Assembly: GCA_963924555.1 (NCBI GenBank) | Contig: OZ004581.1 | Coordinates: 6,797,338-6,861,337 of the forward strand | Direction: 5' to 3' | From: Crambe crambe | Lineage: Eukaryota; Porifera; Demospongiae; Poecilosclerida; Crambeidae | Length of the DNA: 64,000 nucleotides | Shown here: in pieces, positions 1-11,900 of the stretch | Numbering within the stretch: position 1 is the stretch's first letter | Layout of the letters: each line of letters begins with the position of its first letter | Position numbers and translations under genes: made by a program | The notes under the pieces: generated by a model | Databases searched by the model: none | What the model was told of the DNA's origin: nothing | Seen by the model: the letters and a program-made list of their open reading frames with translations, nothing else

Positions 1-21
1 CACACACACAGCAATAAAATG

Positions 22-96
22 AAATTGCTTTCATCACGATGTATTACTGTTATGACATACACAGTATAAAATAATACATTGTGATGAAAGCAATTT
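22..96. repeat. Short foldback (hairpin) repeat
   Basis: The segment at 22-46 is repeated as its reverse complement at 72-96 with one mismatch, leaving a spacer of about 25 bp. This is the size and shape of a small MITE-like foldback. No coding capacity is seen. Confidence 0.7.
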
Positions 97-371
97 ACAT
101 ACTTATTATGTCTAGAAATCATCGTTAGTTTTATATTTTAGCTATTAGCTATAGGGAAAAGATGAAGAATGTGTGGATTGAAAGCATGAGGTACGTAGCT
201 ACTTATCAAATCAATAGGTCTATATTACATCCACCTACCATCTAAATAATAATCATGTGTCTGTGAGCTGTACTCATGAGCACATTTTCTGGATGTGGTG
301 TAATAGTTCTTATCTCCCCAGATATCAAAGGAAGGGTTGTATCCAAAAGGTTGGTTACTCTCTCCCTATAG

Positions 372-664
372 GAAGACCTGAAGGATACGACTAATCCTCT
401 GATTGAAAATTATGTCTACACTCTCTACTACACCGAGGGCAATAATGCAAATAGTCCTTCCCATATAAATCTCACTGTCCCTTTTGTTGTCAAACAGGAT
501 TTACACTGCAGAGTAAGCCAATCTGCATGGGGAAAAATTATAGTAGAATTATTCTCCTGTTTTAGCTACGTACATCCACCTTCATAAATCAACCATCTCT
601 GCTTGGGTCATTGCACATATCTCAGGTGACCCCTATTGAGTGTGGTTACTCTGTCACCACATAA
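372..664 (+). CDS. Possible 3' end of an unrecognised gene (two candidate exons)
   Basis: After a pyrimidine-rich AG, an open stretch at 372-512 encodes 47 residues with an N-glycosylation site (NLT) and ends at a good donor (AGA|GTAAGC). A second acceptor (TTTTAG|CTACG) opens 566-664 in the same phase and runs to a TAA at 662-664. No family is recognised. The upstream part would lie outside the window. Splicing is inferred only from site consensus and preserved phase. The neighbouring open frame 636-902 has an in-frame TGA just upstream and is not used in this model. Confidence 0.25.
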
Positions 665-2414
665 GAGTACTTCATGCTCAGTCCAACTCAACAACTTTGC
701 AAATAGCATGTACCAGATTGAAAATGAACTTTGTTTCGTTCACTTATCTGGCACTTTTATCACTCTATCTTCACTGAATTATTGTGGGATCGAGTGCCCT
801 CCTAACTCATTTCCAAGCAGCACTCTATCTCTCACTCAAAAGCAGGAGGGAAGGGGACCCAATGATAGTCCCTGCACATATCAGGTAGAAATCAAATATT
901 AGACACATTTGATTCGTTTCCATACTTTAGCTGTCCATAACTCATAACTACTGGTGACCTATAGGTCTTGAAATTTGCTATAGAGATACATAGGTGTATG
1001 AGAGGCATAATTATTGGGGGGGGGGGGGGGGGGGGGGGGCTGGTAGAATATACCGGTTGTAGATTTTGTGTTTTTATGTGATTTAGGGAGTAGCAGTTGA
1101 CATGAAACTAATTAAGTGTTTTAACACATCGCATGAGTGACCTTTAATCTAGCTTCATCAACACTGATTAAAGAATTAATTGTTGTCAAAATATAGGGGG
1201 GGGGGGGCTCTGCCCCCCTTGAAAAACATTGGGGGGGGGCTCCAGCCCCCTCAGCCCCCCATCTCCTACGCCTATGAGATAGTTAGAACACATAGCTAGC
1301 AGAAGTTTGGGACAATTTCGAAATTGCCCAATCAATTAAGCCACTTAAAAATATTTGATTTCTATGTGGGACTGTCACATTATAATAGTTGCTGCCCATC
1401 ATTCTACATCGACTGAACTTACAAATGTCAGCTAGTGCTTTTCAAGTTGGTTGGCAGATTTCAGCTATACAAGAGTTTACATAGTTACAACTGCAGACAT
1501 ACATAGACCACACAGCCTACCACACAAAGGGCTGACCATATTCCATGGCTTCCTTCCAAGGCTGAGATGATGTAGATTGGCTTATGCTAAGTCCTTTTGA
1601 GTTGCCTGCTGAAAGAGGATATCCCATGCATACTAATAATGTACTGTAGCAGCTATGATGGGCAGGACAAAATAATGACCAATGGCAGTCAACCCTTACT
1701 ACACTCAGTCAGATTTTCAAACACTATCAAGATATAATTATGTACATTGGGTTGTCAAACATTCTGATCCCACACTAAATCATCAACCCAAGCAAAGATG
1801 TCTATCATTAATTTTGTGGGGAAAAAACAACAACAAAGAGGCATCTTACGTATACAGATTGAGGTATTTACTGATCCCTATGCTTATTTTTATGATTATT
1901 AAAGTTACTAGCAATGCCTCTGACACAGCAATCTGGTTGCTAACCAGCACATGCATCTGACTGGTAACATTAATTCAGAGCACAATAATAATTATTAACT
2001 GCACTAATTCAGAGCTTATGATAACAGCCTGACACCTGACATTTTCCAGCCAGTATTGGCATACGTCTGGTCATTATTTGTTTATCAGGACAAAAGTATT
2101 GGTCAAAATGCACACTGATGCAATGTCCAGTTAAATGTTAGGACAAGTGGAGACAAGTGGGGACATCATGTCTGGTCAATATCAATTTCTTATCAAGCCA
2201 GTGAGGATTATACATAACTCTTTTTAAATGATCTGTCAAAATGGGAAGCTAAATAGATACATTCCTGAGATGTATTATGCCAATATTATGATGTCTGCAA
2301 ATCTTGATCAGACATTTGGTAAATGGCCTATGGCAGACTCTCACTGTAAGCACTGCTAATTAATTTGAATTGGAAGGGACCACAAGTCTGATGTAACATG
2401 CACACTCTGTGTAC
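665..2414. other. Intergenic, repeat-bearing
   Basis: No convincing gene is seen. The stretch holds a dispersed repeat copy (about 935-1345) interrupted by a run of 24 G (1016-1039) and other G/C-rich low-complexity runs (1196-1260). The part from about 2160 onward is homologous to the start of duplicated unit B near 19720. Confidence 0.5.
935..1345. repeat. Dispersed repeat, copy 1 of at least 3
   Basis: It contains CATACTTTAGCTGTCCATAA, then a block reading roughly GGTCTTGAAATTTGCTATAG, and about 340 bp later GAAGTTTGGGACAATTTC. The same ordered blocks recur at about 59190-59345 and 62105-62275. A G-rich stretch separates the two halves in this copy. No ORF is visible, so it is probably a non-autonomous element. 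Confidence 0.6.
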
Positions 2415-2550
2415 CTTTTTGAATGTGAGTTGAATGAATCGTGAATCCAGAAATCCTGACCAGTCATCTCACAGAAATCTCTCTCCAGCTCCTCCAGCAA
2501 CTTGCTCATCAGGGTGGAGTTAAACGACACATGGAAGTACAGGAAATCAC
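2415..2550 (-). CDS. Single predicted exon of an unrecognised minus-strand gene
   Basis: On the minus strand an acceptor (ATTACAG|GTGATT) and a donor (AAAAAG|GTACAC) bound a 136-bp open exon. It encodes about 45 residues, including a charged stretch LLEELERDFCEMTGQD. The remaining exons were not found. The homologous exon in the second unit (19986-20116) is 5 bp shorter and frameshifted. The exon lies about 1.1 kb upstream of caspase-like gene A, in divergent orientation. Family unknown. Confidence 0.35.
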
Positions 2551-3526
2551 CTGTAATGGTAGTATTAATTATCTTCATACCAATTAAGTTTCAGCCCCTA
2601 AGCTAAGTCTCATGGCTAATATAATACATGTACGTATGAATTGAATGTTTTGATTTCCACCTGGGATATTATAGTATTAGTGAGTATGGGGAAGCTACAG
2701 TGGCCAGTAAACATTGACAGTCAAAGGTATTAATTTTAGCCAATATCTCTCTTAATGACTCGTGTTACCCAATGGCCAATCAGTGAAGAAAAAAGGATGG
2801 TGATTGATCATCTGTGTAGTGGGTAAGGGAAATTAAATTTTAGCTAATATGTATAAGGAATATGTACATCATAGGAAACATGGCTCAGTTGCTAGGTGCA
2901 GAGTTCCTGTCAATACTCCCTTGACACCAATCAAATTATCATTTTTACTGATATTGGGAGCAGATTTAGGTCACAGAAGTGTAACTTAGCCGTCGTGAAG
3001 GCTTATGCAATTCTACACACCATGATGTATCAGGAATATTAATTTTGGCAACTTCATAAGTAATTATTAATAGCTAAAGTTTATAAAGAAGACATTCAGC
3101 TCCTCACTTAATGGTCAGCAAATTACATATGAAATCTGCGAACAAATCAACTTTGGGGGCACATCCCCCTCCCCCTAGCCCTATAGCTGCTAACAAAAAC
3201 TGAACACCCCTTTTTTAAAATGCTGGCTACGGCCTGAATATTATATTATTGTTTCACTCCTCCTTAATCAGGATACTTATATTACTATGAGACACCTAGC
3301 TATTTATTTGAGCATATTTAGCTATAGCCATAGCTTGATTATTTTAATATTCAGTTTGAAGTTTCAGATTGGAGGCTGAGCAGATTTGAAGCTCCTAAGG
3401 ATATGCTTAGCTATGCATCCCTGGATTGATAACCTTGTTGAAATAACCTGTCATGAATAATAATAATTATTGAGAAGTGCATCATCATGCCATGCTAAAG
3501 TACCTTATGACATCACTTCCCCCCCC

Positions 3527-3558
<32 letters not shown>

Positions 3559-3621
3559 GCAGTGTCACTTCGAGCGTTTTGTTAACGTTAGCTTCTGGGC
3601 CTAAACCTAGTCATTGCAGTC

Positions 3622-6600
3622 ATGTCTGTATCTTCTACGTGTGATTTACTGGCTGGGATCGGTGAGCAGGATATGGATGCAGACGGTATGTAGACTAGCT
3701 GTATTAGCAAAAGCTGTAAATGGATAGGAGTCTTTGCCAAGGTATTTGAAGCAACCAAACTAGCCTTGTTAGAGAGCAACTCACTGGTTTACTGTCTTGC
3801 CAGACGTATATCATACGTAGCCATGCCTATACGTATAGATCAGAGTTTGCTACCCGATTTCATAACTACAAAAGTTTGTGTCTAACTTCCTATGCTATTA
3901 ATATCATTATGGGGTGACTCAGTCATGTGATAGTATGCTCTATGTACACCTTACACTTCTATTAGCCTAGCTATTTATTTATTGTGGGCTAATTTTATCA
4001 CTGTTTCAAGAAAGGAGGAGCAGCTGACTGCATTCATGTGCCACACCCCTCTTAATTAGCTGGCAAGCTATTCTAAGCCAGACCCCTAAAGTGCTCAGAC
4101 CTCAGCATAGCACATTAGGGGTCCTAATGTGCAATGATTACCATAAGTTATATAATGTGCTAGGGTAGTGAGACCCCTGCTACAGTGGATTGCAGTGATC
4201 TTGCAACATGAAATTCAGAACACCAAACCAAAATTTACATAGCTTCCTTTTAAGTAGCCCAACTCTAAAGCCACAATTAAGTCCTTTGAAAGAAGGCTAT
4301 GTAAATTTTGGTTTGGTGTTCTGAATTTCATGTTGCAAGATCACTGCAATCCACTGTACCATAGATCTAGAAAATTGAATTTGGGAAGCTTAAACAAGTT
4401 TCGAAGTATGTTAAGCACGAATTAAAAAAGGGGAGAGGAGCTGTGATAATCAACCCCCTTTGTGTTTCAAACCTCTTTCCATAGGTACAAAATTTTCAAT
4501 GTTAAATTATTTTGTTGTTTACAAGTACAAAAAAACAACAACAAAAAACCCTATTGTAGTATAAGTCAAACTCTTAATAATGACCATGAGTGAGAGCCCT
4601 ATGCTACCTTAAGGTTACTGTTATTAACAGGTACTTAATTTAGCTAATTTTAGCTAGTTCAAAGTTCAAACTGATATTATTCCTGTTTGAAATAATTATA
4701 ATTATAACTCATAAATGCCTTGACTCAAATTAATCTGAAAACTTGTTGCTAAATTGATACCTTGAAATCCCAAAATTAAAAAATCGCTAAATTTTGTACC
4801 CGTGAATAATAGTTACCTTTTAATTAATGTGCAGACTCTCTAATGGGTTACTGTAAGTCAGACCTCTAATATACTACCATAGAGTAGAGTTAAATTTGGG
4901 AAGTTAACAAGTAAATTGGAGCTTAAACAAGTTTTGAAGACTAACTATTAATTTATAAAGCCTGCACACCTTTGAACTGTACTTCTCTTTCTTTCTTTCT
5001 TTCTCCTCTCAACTCTCTGTTGGACTCTTAGAGCGTCAAGATTCATTGTTGCGCGGCTGGATCTGCCCTTCCTTGCCTTGCATGTTGCCATGAGTGAGTG
5101 ACACACATGCGCATTATCAATAGACCTTTGAACCATGACAGACGTACATACAAGTGTATTAATATAGGATAAATCAGGAGTCCTTTTGTCTTGTATGTGA
5201 TAACTTGCAACTTTTCTTATACCTCTTGTGACTTTTATACATGAAATTGCATCGTCTTGTTTGAAAAAAACAAACAACAAAACATGTGGTGGGGTGACTT
5301 ATAAGGCTTAGTAAGCCTTATAAGTCACCTCACCATGTGTGTTTTTCAATTTTGTCCCTGAGGAAGGCCTGAGCACCATGCCAAAAAGTCGAATGTAAAA
5401 AAGAGTTTTTTAAGCTAGTATTTGGAGATATCTTGTTTGTTGAAAATGGATGATGATCACTTTGATTTTTACAGTTACCACAATATGCATTCAGTGTGAA
5501 GATACAGGTGGCACTTCAGAACTACCACATCCAATTTCTTCAAGTAAGCACGGCATATAGACACCACAGTGATTCAGATGACTAGCTAATCATAATTATG
5601 GGAGAGTGTTATTAGTGAAGTGACTAAGGAGTACTTGGCTACAGGGTTTGCAGAATCTTTGCAACAGAGCTTGAAGACTGAAGACCCGAGACCATTCCTT
5701 ATTTGGAAGTAGTAGCAGAGTAGTGGTATAGCTAGAACAATAGGCCTGGACCACAGCAGTACAGCTAGCTCTACGTATGTCCAATTTTCAGAGTCTCCCT
5801 TAGCTGTAGTTTCAAACAAACAGGGTGCTTAAGTATAATTATTATTCATAAAAATATAATTCAATTAGTGCCATAGACCCAGCCCACTTTCTATATCCAA
5901 ACAGGGTGGCCCGCCCTGCATTTAGTATACTGGAAACACTGCAAGTTTAAAACTAACCTTCCTATATAGTTTGTGACCATTGTATTTCTATAGGTATGCG
6001 TTATCCAGATTCAGCACCCATAGAGGGAGATAATATTCAAGGACCAGTAGCATCAACTGGTGGAGCAGGCTATAATACCATTCTTCAGCAGCTTCAAGGT
6101 ATGTATGTTTCATACAGCGGAGGGGGAAAAGGCCTCTGATTGAAACCCTCCCCTTAACCAATTACTGAATGTGTCAAAAAATCTCTATATAGCACATTTT
6201 TTCCTCACACAAGCACACCCACATACATACATAGTCCCCCCTCTATCCAAAATTCCTGTATGAAACCCTGTATACCCAGGCAGGGGCTAGTTATAACAGC
6301 CTGACACAGGAGCCAGCGATTTTCTGTTTGAAATCACTGCAAATTCATTGCCATGTTTCTGATGACTGGCCCTACGTATATACTTGGATAGAGTAGTTAG
6401 GTAATAATTGTTATGGGTGAGGTCATTGAAATTAGTAGGGGTATTTTAAGCTCTATTATTCATGAGATAGTTATGTGTAAACTTGCACATGCACTGACAT
6501 CACTCACACAATCAATGTGATATGTCAGATCAGGGTTCTCCCTAGCCTCGTTCCCAGGCCTTCCTCTCTCACTGGTATAGTCTCGATCTCACGAAGAAAA

Positions 6601-8902
6601 GGTAAAGTATCGCACGGGAGGAAAAGAGGGAGAAGAAGTAGAAAAAATAAGAGAGAGGAAGGCCTGGTAAAACTTATCACGTGAGGATACAAGCAAATCA
6701 ATTGCTAGTGGGTGTAGTGCAAACTGCACCGTGACACTATATGGTGACGTCAAAAATCGCCCACGAATTAGAACTAGGCGCGCATGGCACAGGAAGTAGA
6801 TGCTGCTGAAAATCACTCCTGAAGGTCAGTTTAGCTCAGTGATTCTGCTCTGAAAGTTGCTAGCTACGCCAGTGAGTATGTAACCTATGGTTAGACAATA
6901 TCTGCACTAACTGGCTGTAGTAAAGCTCTACCAGGACTGGACTGTAGCAGGAATTGCATTCTCTAGACTTAGCCTTGGCCCTATCTATCTATCTCTTAGC
7001 TATCTCTAAACTCTGCCATGAGATGTATCCGACTGTGTAGTAGTTGACCGGACTGGATATAATATGGTACTGCGATCGCGCGGACATGTAGCGTAAGCAG
7101 TGCTGAGCATTTACGTCAACACTGCCCACGCTCCAATTAAGTCCTTTCTACCTCCTTTCTACCCTCACGTGATAAGTTTTACCAGGCCTTCCTCTCTCTT
7201 ATTTTTCTTCTTCTTCTTCCTCTTTTCCTCCCGTTCAATACTTTACCTTTTCTTCGTGAGAGACTATACCAGTGAGAGAGGAAGGCCTGGGAACGAGGCT
7301 AGGTTCTCCCCAGTGAAACTGATCAGAGCGGTGCTTGAATGCCATAACACCAGGTTACCAATTATGCACATTAACGATGTAATCAGGATTATATAACATG
7401 GAGAAAGAACCCATCCCTGGCTGACGCTGACTTCAGTTTTGATTTACAACTGAAATGTTCCACATTTCATTGATGTAGCCGGTTACAAAAGTTTCTGTTG
7501 CTAAATTAATGGTTATATAAAACAGTCATGCTTCCAGTATTCTTTGTTACAGAGCTTACAGAGCTGTGGCTAAATTTAACTGCTCTTAGCCTTAGGTTGC
7601 ATGGTGGGTCTTGGTAGAGACATTCAATTAGGTCTTGGAAGTTTTATAAAAACCCGTCTAGCTGTTATTGCTACAAAACATTTCTTCTAAATGAGAGAGT
7701 GATGTAGGCTGGAGTACATGACTATAAAAAGTATGGAAACAAGGTGCTGGCTATGTACTGCATTTGCTCTGCCAGAATTGACAAACCCGCATTTGTCACT
7801 GTGCTCTGCTAACTGTCATAAAATTGACATAAACCCTACATCGCTGCTGTCATATTATCCTTTTCAGGGGCGGATTTAGGCAGTCTTCTTCCGTGTTCCA
7901 GAAGACGGTCAATTATTTTGGATATTAGGTAAAGATCGTCAGCGCGTGCGCTGGATAAGCACTTAGTTTCAGCCGGTACAGTTTATTACTAGCAGCTAGC
8001 TACCCTACAAGCTACTAGAAGTTTGCTAGACATCGAGATAGCTGCCTGATACTGTTTAAATATTGTGAAATAGGCGTAGCTAAGCAAAGGCAGGCGTGGC
8101 CCCGCGCGCGCAAGTGACAGATGGAAGACTATCAATTTCAAGGGCTAGATCCGCCCCTGCTTTTTGGCTACACCTTGCAGCGATGTAGGGTTTATGTCTA
8201 TTTTATGACAGTTAGCAGAGCACAGTGACAAATGCAGTCCATGCAGCGATGTAGGGTTTGTCAATTCTGTGACAGTAAGCAGAACAAATGCAGTATATAG
8301 CCAGCACCTTGTTTCTGTACTTTTTATAGTCATGTACTCAAGCCTACATCACTCTTTCATTTAGAAGAAATGTTTTTACTCTCACTTGTTTGCACACTTT
8401 TTTCAAGGGGAGTGGCTAAGGATATCAAGAACGACCCTTTACCAAATAATCTTACCACGCCCACTGCAACTCAGCAAGACAGTTTTTTCTCAGTGTATAA
8501 ACTAACTCTGTCTACAAAGCGTTTGAGAATTTGTGTCATCCACGAAGGCACTCAAACGGTGATTGACAGATAGGACTTGAGCTGTACTTCAATTTGTTCC
8601 TTACCTGAGATGTAGAGCTTCAAGATGGTACCAAGATCGTAGATATAGGATGTAGCAGTCGGGAGTTATGGCTGTCAAGCGTCCACGAAGGCACACGGAC
8701 GGCAATTGACAGTTAGAGCTTGAGCTAACGGTACCATTCCTTAGTAGAACTTCAATATGGTACCAAGGTCATAGATATAGGATGATGCCGTCGGGAGTTA
8801 TGGCTGTCAAGAAGAAGATTATTATTAATGAGCGTGGATGTTTTGCGTGTCAAGCCTACATATACATAGAGAGTGCTACTGCACTCTCTGATAAACCTTC
8901 AT

Positions 8903-8965
<63 letters not shown>

Positions 8966-11900
8966 GTTGACCTTTTACCAAATATTATCTACTATAATAA
9001 AGGAGTTTATCATTACGGTGACTCTTTACCAATATATAATTTGGTAAGGATCATCACGAACACATACTACTATGACAGCAATGTTATTTGAATTTGGTGC
9101 ATTGCACAATAGTACAGTAGAATCTCCAAATACACTCGGGACCCAGCCTTTTGTCCTTTGTACCTCTTTTGGAGGTTGTTTCAATGTGATAGTTATTAAT
9201 TTAGATAGTCCTTTGTTGACAAGTTTATCCATTTCAGAGAAGTTCCATGTATTTACATTTCATCATGTACATATCTTGTTACAGATGAGATTCGTGGTAA
9301 ACCGTTTTCGAATGGTCTGTTTGTATCAGTCACATGTAAATTGGGACATGGAATTGAACATGAGTTGCCAAACATTCATGATGGAGGAAGACAACTTGTA
9401 AATATTTTTAATCGCCACAAGTATGCTACTCTATCTCTGGAGAACCCAACCTTGGAAGAAATGAAGAGCCTTGTAAACATCTTATCTAAACTCGTAAAGG
9501 AGCCTGATCCATGTCCACGGGGTAATGATTCACCATCATGTTGTTACAGCTATTCACGTTTGCATGAGAGCAATGACGGTGATTCACAGTCACATGATAA
9601 TGATGATCCAAACTTGCGTGATAGGTTGGTCATCCCTCGGTCGTATAAACGACTAGTCTTCCACTTTAATGGCCACGGGAACTCACACTCCTTGCTCACT
9701 AGAGATGGAGGATTGGGAAGGAATCATCTTATTAGCCAACTGATGAAACCACCACTCGCAAAGTATATAATACTGGACTGCTGCACCAACTCCCAGACTA
9801 CCAGTCGCACTGTTTCGAAGAATTGCGTCTTGAATAATGCTGTCATAGTTAATGCTGTTCCTCAGGAATTCACTGCGTACACGAACAACGAAGGATTTGG
9901 AATCGTAACAGAGGCCATAGTCCGTCTTTTAGAAAACAAGAGATTGAAATCCATTCCTTTTGGTCAGCTTTTGCTTTCTCATTTAGCAGGCGAAGTGCAG
10001 AGTTTAGTTGCTGTTGCAAATCGTACAAGAAGAGAAGAACATCTCGAGGAGATTCACATGACTCCAGTCATCAAAGGAGCTCTGAAAGGAGACGTTTCAG
10101 TTCATGCAGGAAAATGTGAATGTACGTGAGTTATTATTTTTTTTGTTTTTTGAATGAGTATGTATTACAGTCCCTGTATTGGATGCAATAATGTACTTTA
10201 GCTCTTAAGTAGTATGTTATTAGTGCTGAAGTACATATTGTGTGTAGATATAGAGAACACATGTTGAAAATTTGGGACACTTATTATCAAAGTATGTTTG
10301 AGAAAGCATAATTAAATCAAAAACAGGATATTTGATTTCTCCAGTGAATAGTCATTAGAGAAATCAACAGTGTATTGACAATAAATTCCCTTTTTTGAAA
10401 TCCATTGAAATTTTACCCCACAAGAATTTCCTGCTACGGTACAGTAGCTCTAAGTGTTTTAATGCACCTGCAACAACACATAGAGCTAGATCAGGGTGAT
10501 CTAAACATTTTAGTGCTGATCTCATGACTTGCATGGATCCAATCAAATTCCAGTTGGTCCTTACACAGGGGCGGATCCAGGATTTTGAAAGGGGTAATTT
10601 TTATTATCCATGTGCTTGCGCATGGAAAAATTTTGCCTAGCCACGCCCACTTTTCTTAACCACACCCTTTTGTGCCCACTTGATGTTTTGAAAAAACAAA
10701 CAAGACACTTATAGTATTATGAATTAATAGTGGCATTCTTCTGGGGTAAGTATTAGCGAATGTTTGAACAAGAGTCTTCATCAATTTCTTTCAGCAATTT
10801 TTATTATTGCTATTGCAGATGATCTTGTGGCATGCTGTTAGATACCGTACAGCGGGGTTTTTTTTGGAGATAAAATATTTCGTTAATCATCAAAGGACAA
10901 CACAGATGAAGAATTACGGTAGTCTTTTATTCGGTACGGTATGGTTATTTTAGCGCATGTGCAACGATATCTACAGACTTCGCTTCACAGCTGCTTCACT
11001 TGCTTGCGTATATTATAGCCCTCTTTGCGATTTCTTAATTGATGGAATCTAGCTGGCTAAGTAGCTAGCTAAGAAGAAAGTGGACCAGGAGGTTAGGTAA
11101 ATTTGTAGAATGTACGAACGTCTAAACGGTGGCTTTATTTGGAAAAAAAATCGATAGAAAAATTTTCGATAGATAGACTGATTACCGAAATTACCGAATT
11201 TTTATCCCCACCGAAATTATCCCGCTGTATGGTATAAAAACATATCCCAGCCACGCTAATACAAACCATATTGGAAAACCATTGTGGCATGCTGTTACAT
11301 ATATAAACATGCACTAATACTATTAAGTGTGCACCGCTATTAGCATTGTGCCTGAGGGCCAATGCTGCAATAACAAAGTCTAGACAACCAGCTAGTAGGG
11401 GTAGTTCCTTCGAATATTCCCTAGATCTGCCACTGTTACAGAACCCTAGCCCTAGCAAGCTCTGTCACATGTTGGGTTCAGTAAGAATGCAATTATTGAT
11501 CAAATTTAATGAGGTAAATTCCCGAGGTTTTCCTGTTTGTAACTAGTGAAATATACAGCTTGTTTCATTACCTTTGCAACTGAGAAAGCCAGATCACCCA
11601 AGCCATTACACTAATCCATTATTCCACTACTCCATCAAAGTACCAGTACAATAGTTCCAGTATAAACTGAGGTTTAGTGTGCTCTAGGCTTGTTGCAAAG
11701 GTGCCTAAACAAGCTGTAATAGCTGTTCCCTTACTGTAAGCACTAGAGACTGAGGCTGGAGCCTAGTGGATCTTCCACTAGGTTCCTGTGTACCTTCAGC
11801 ACAGTTCCTCAAGTGTGCACTACACGGTTAGTGCACATAAAAGTGTGCTTTAAGAGATTTAAAGCACACTTATCAGAGGATCTGATTGGTCACAAGTCAT

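Noticed and set aside
636-902. 88-codon open frame rich in Cys and Ser
   Set aside because: It begins after an in-frame TGA with no acceptor in a usable phase. The overlapping 566-664 frame gives a phase-consistent continuation of the 372-512 exon.
4948-5280. 110-codon minus-strand frame with a basic end (RVERRKKERKRS)
   Set aside because: No domain, no homologous frame in copy B, and it lies in an insertion within intron 1. Could be a decayed transposon piece, but this cannot be supported.
7100-7396. 98-codon plus-strand open frame with Phe/Ser runs
   Set aside because: It covers the purine/pyrimidine-rich terminal repeat of the 6543-7301 element and continues past its boundary.
8782-9091. 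Open frames through the (GT)30 tract giving Val/Cys repeats
   Set aside because: Microsatellite translation; no coding support.
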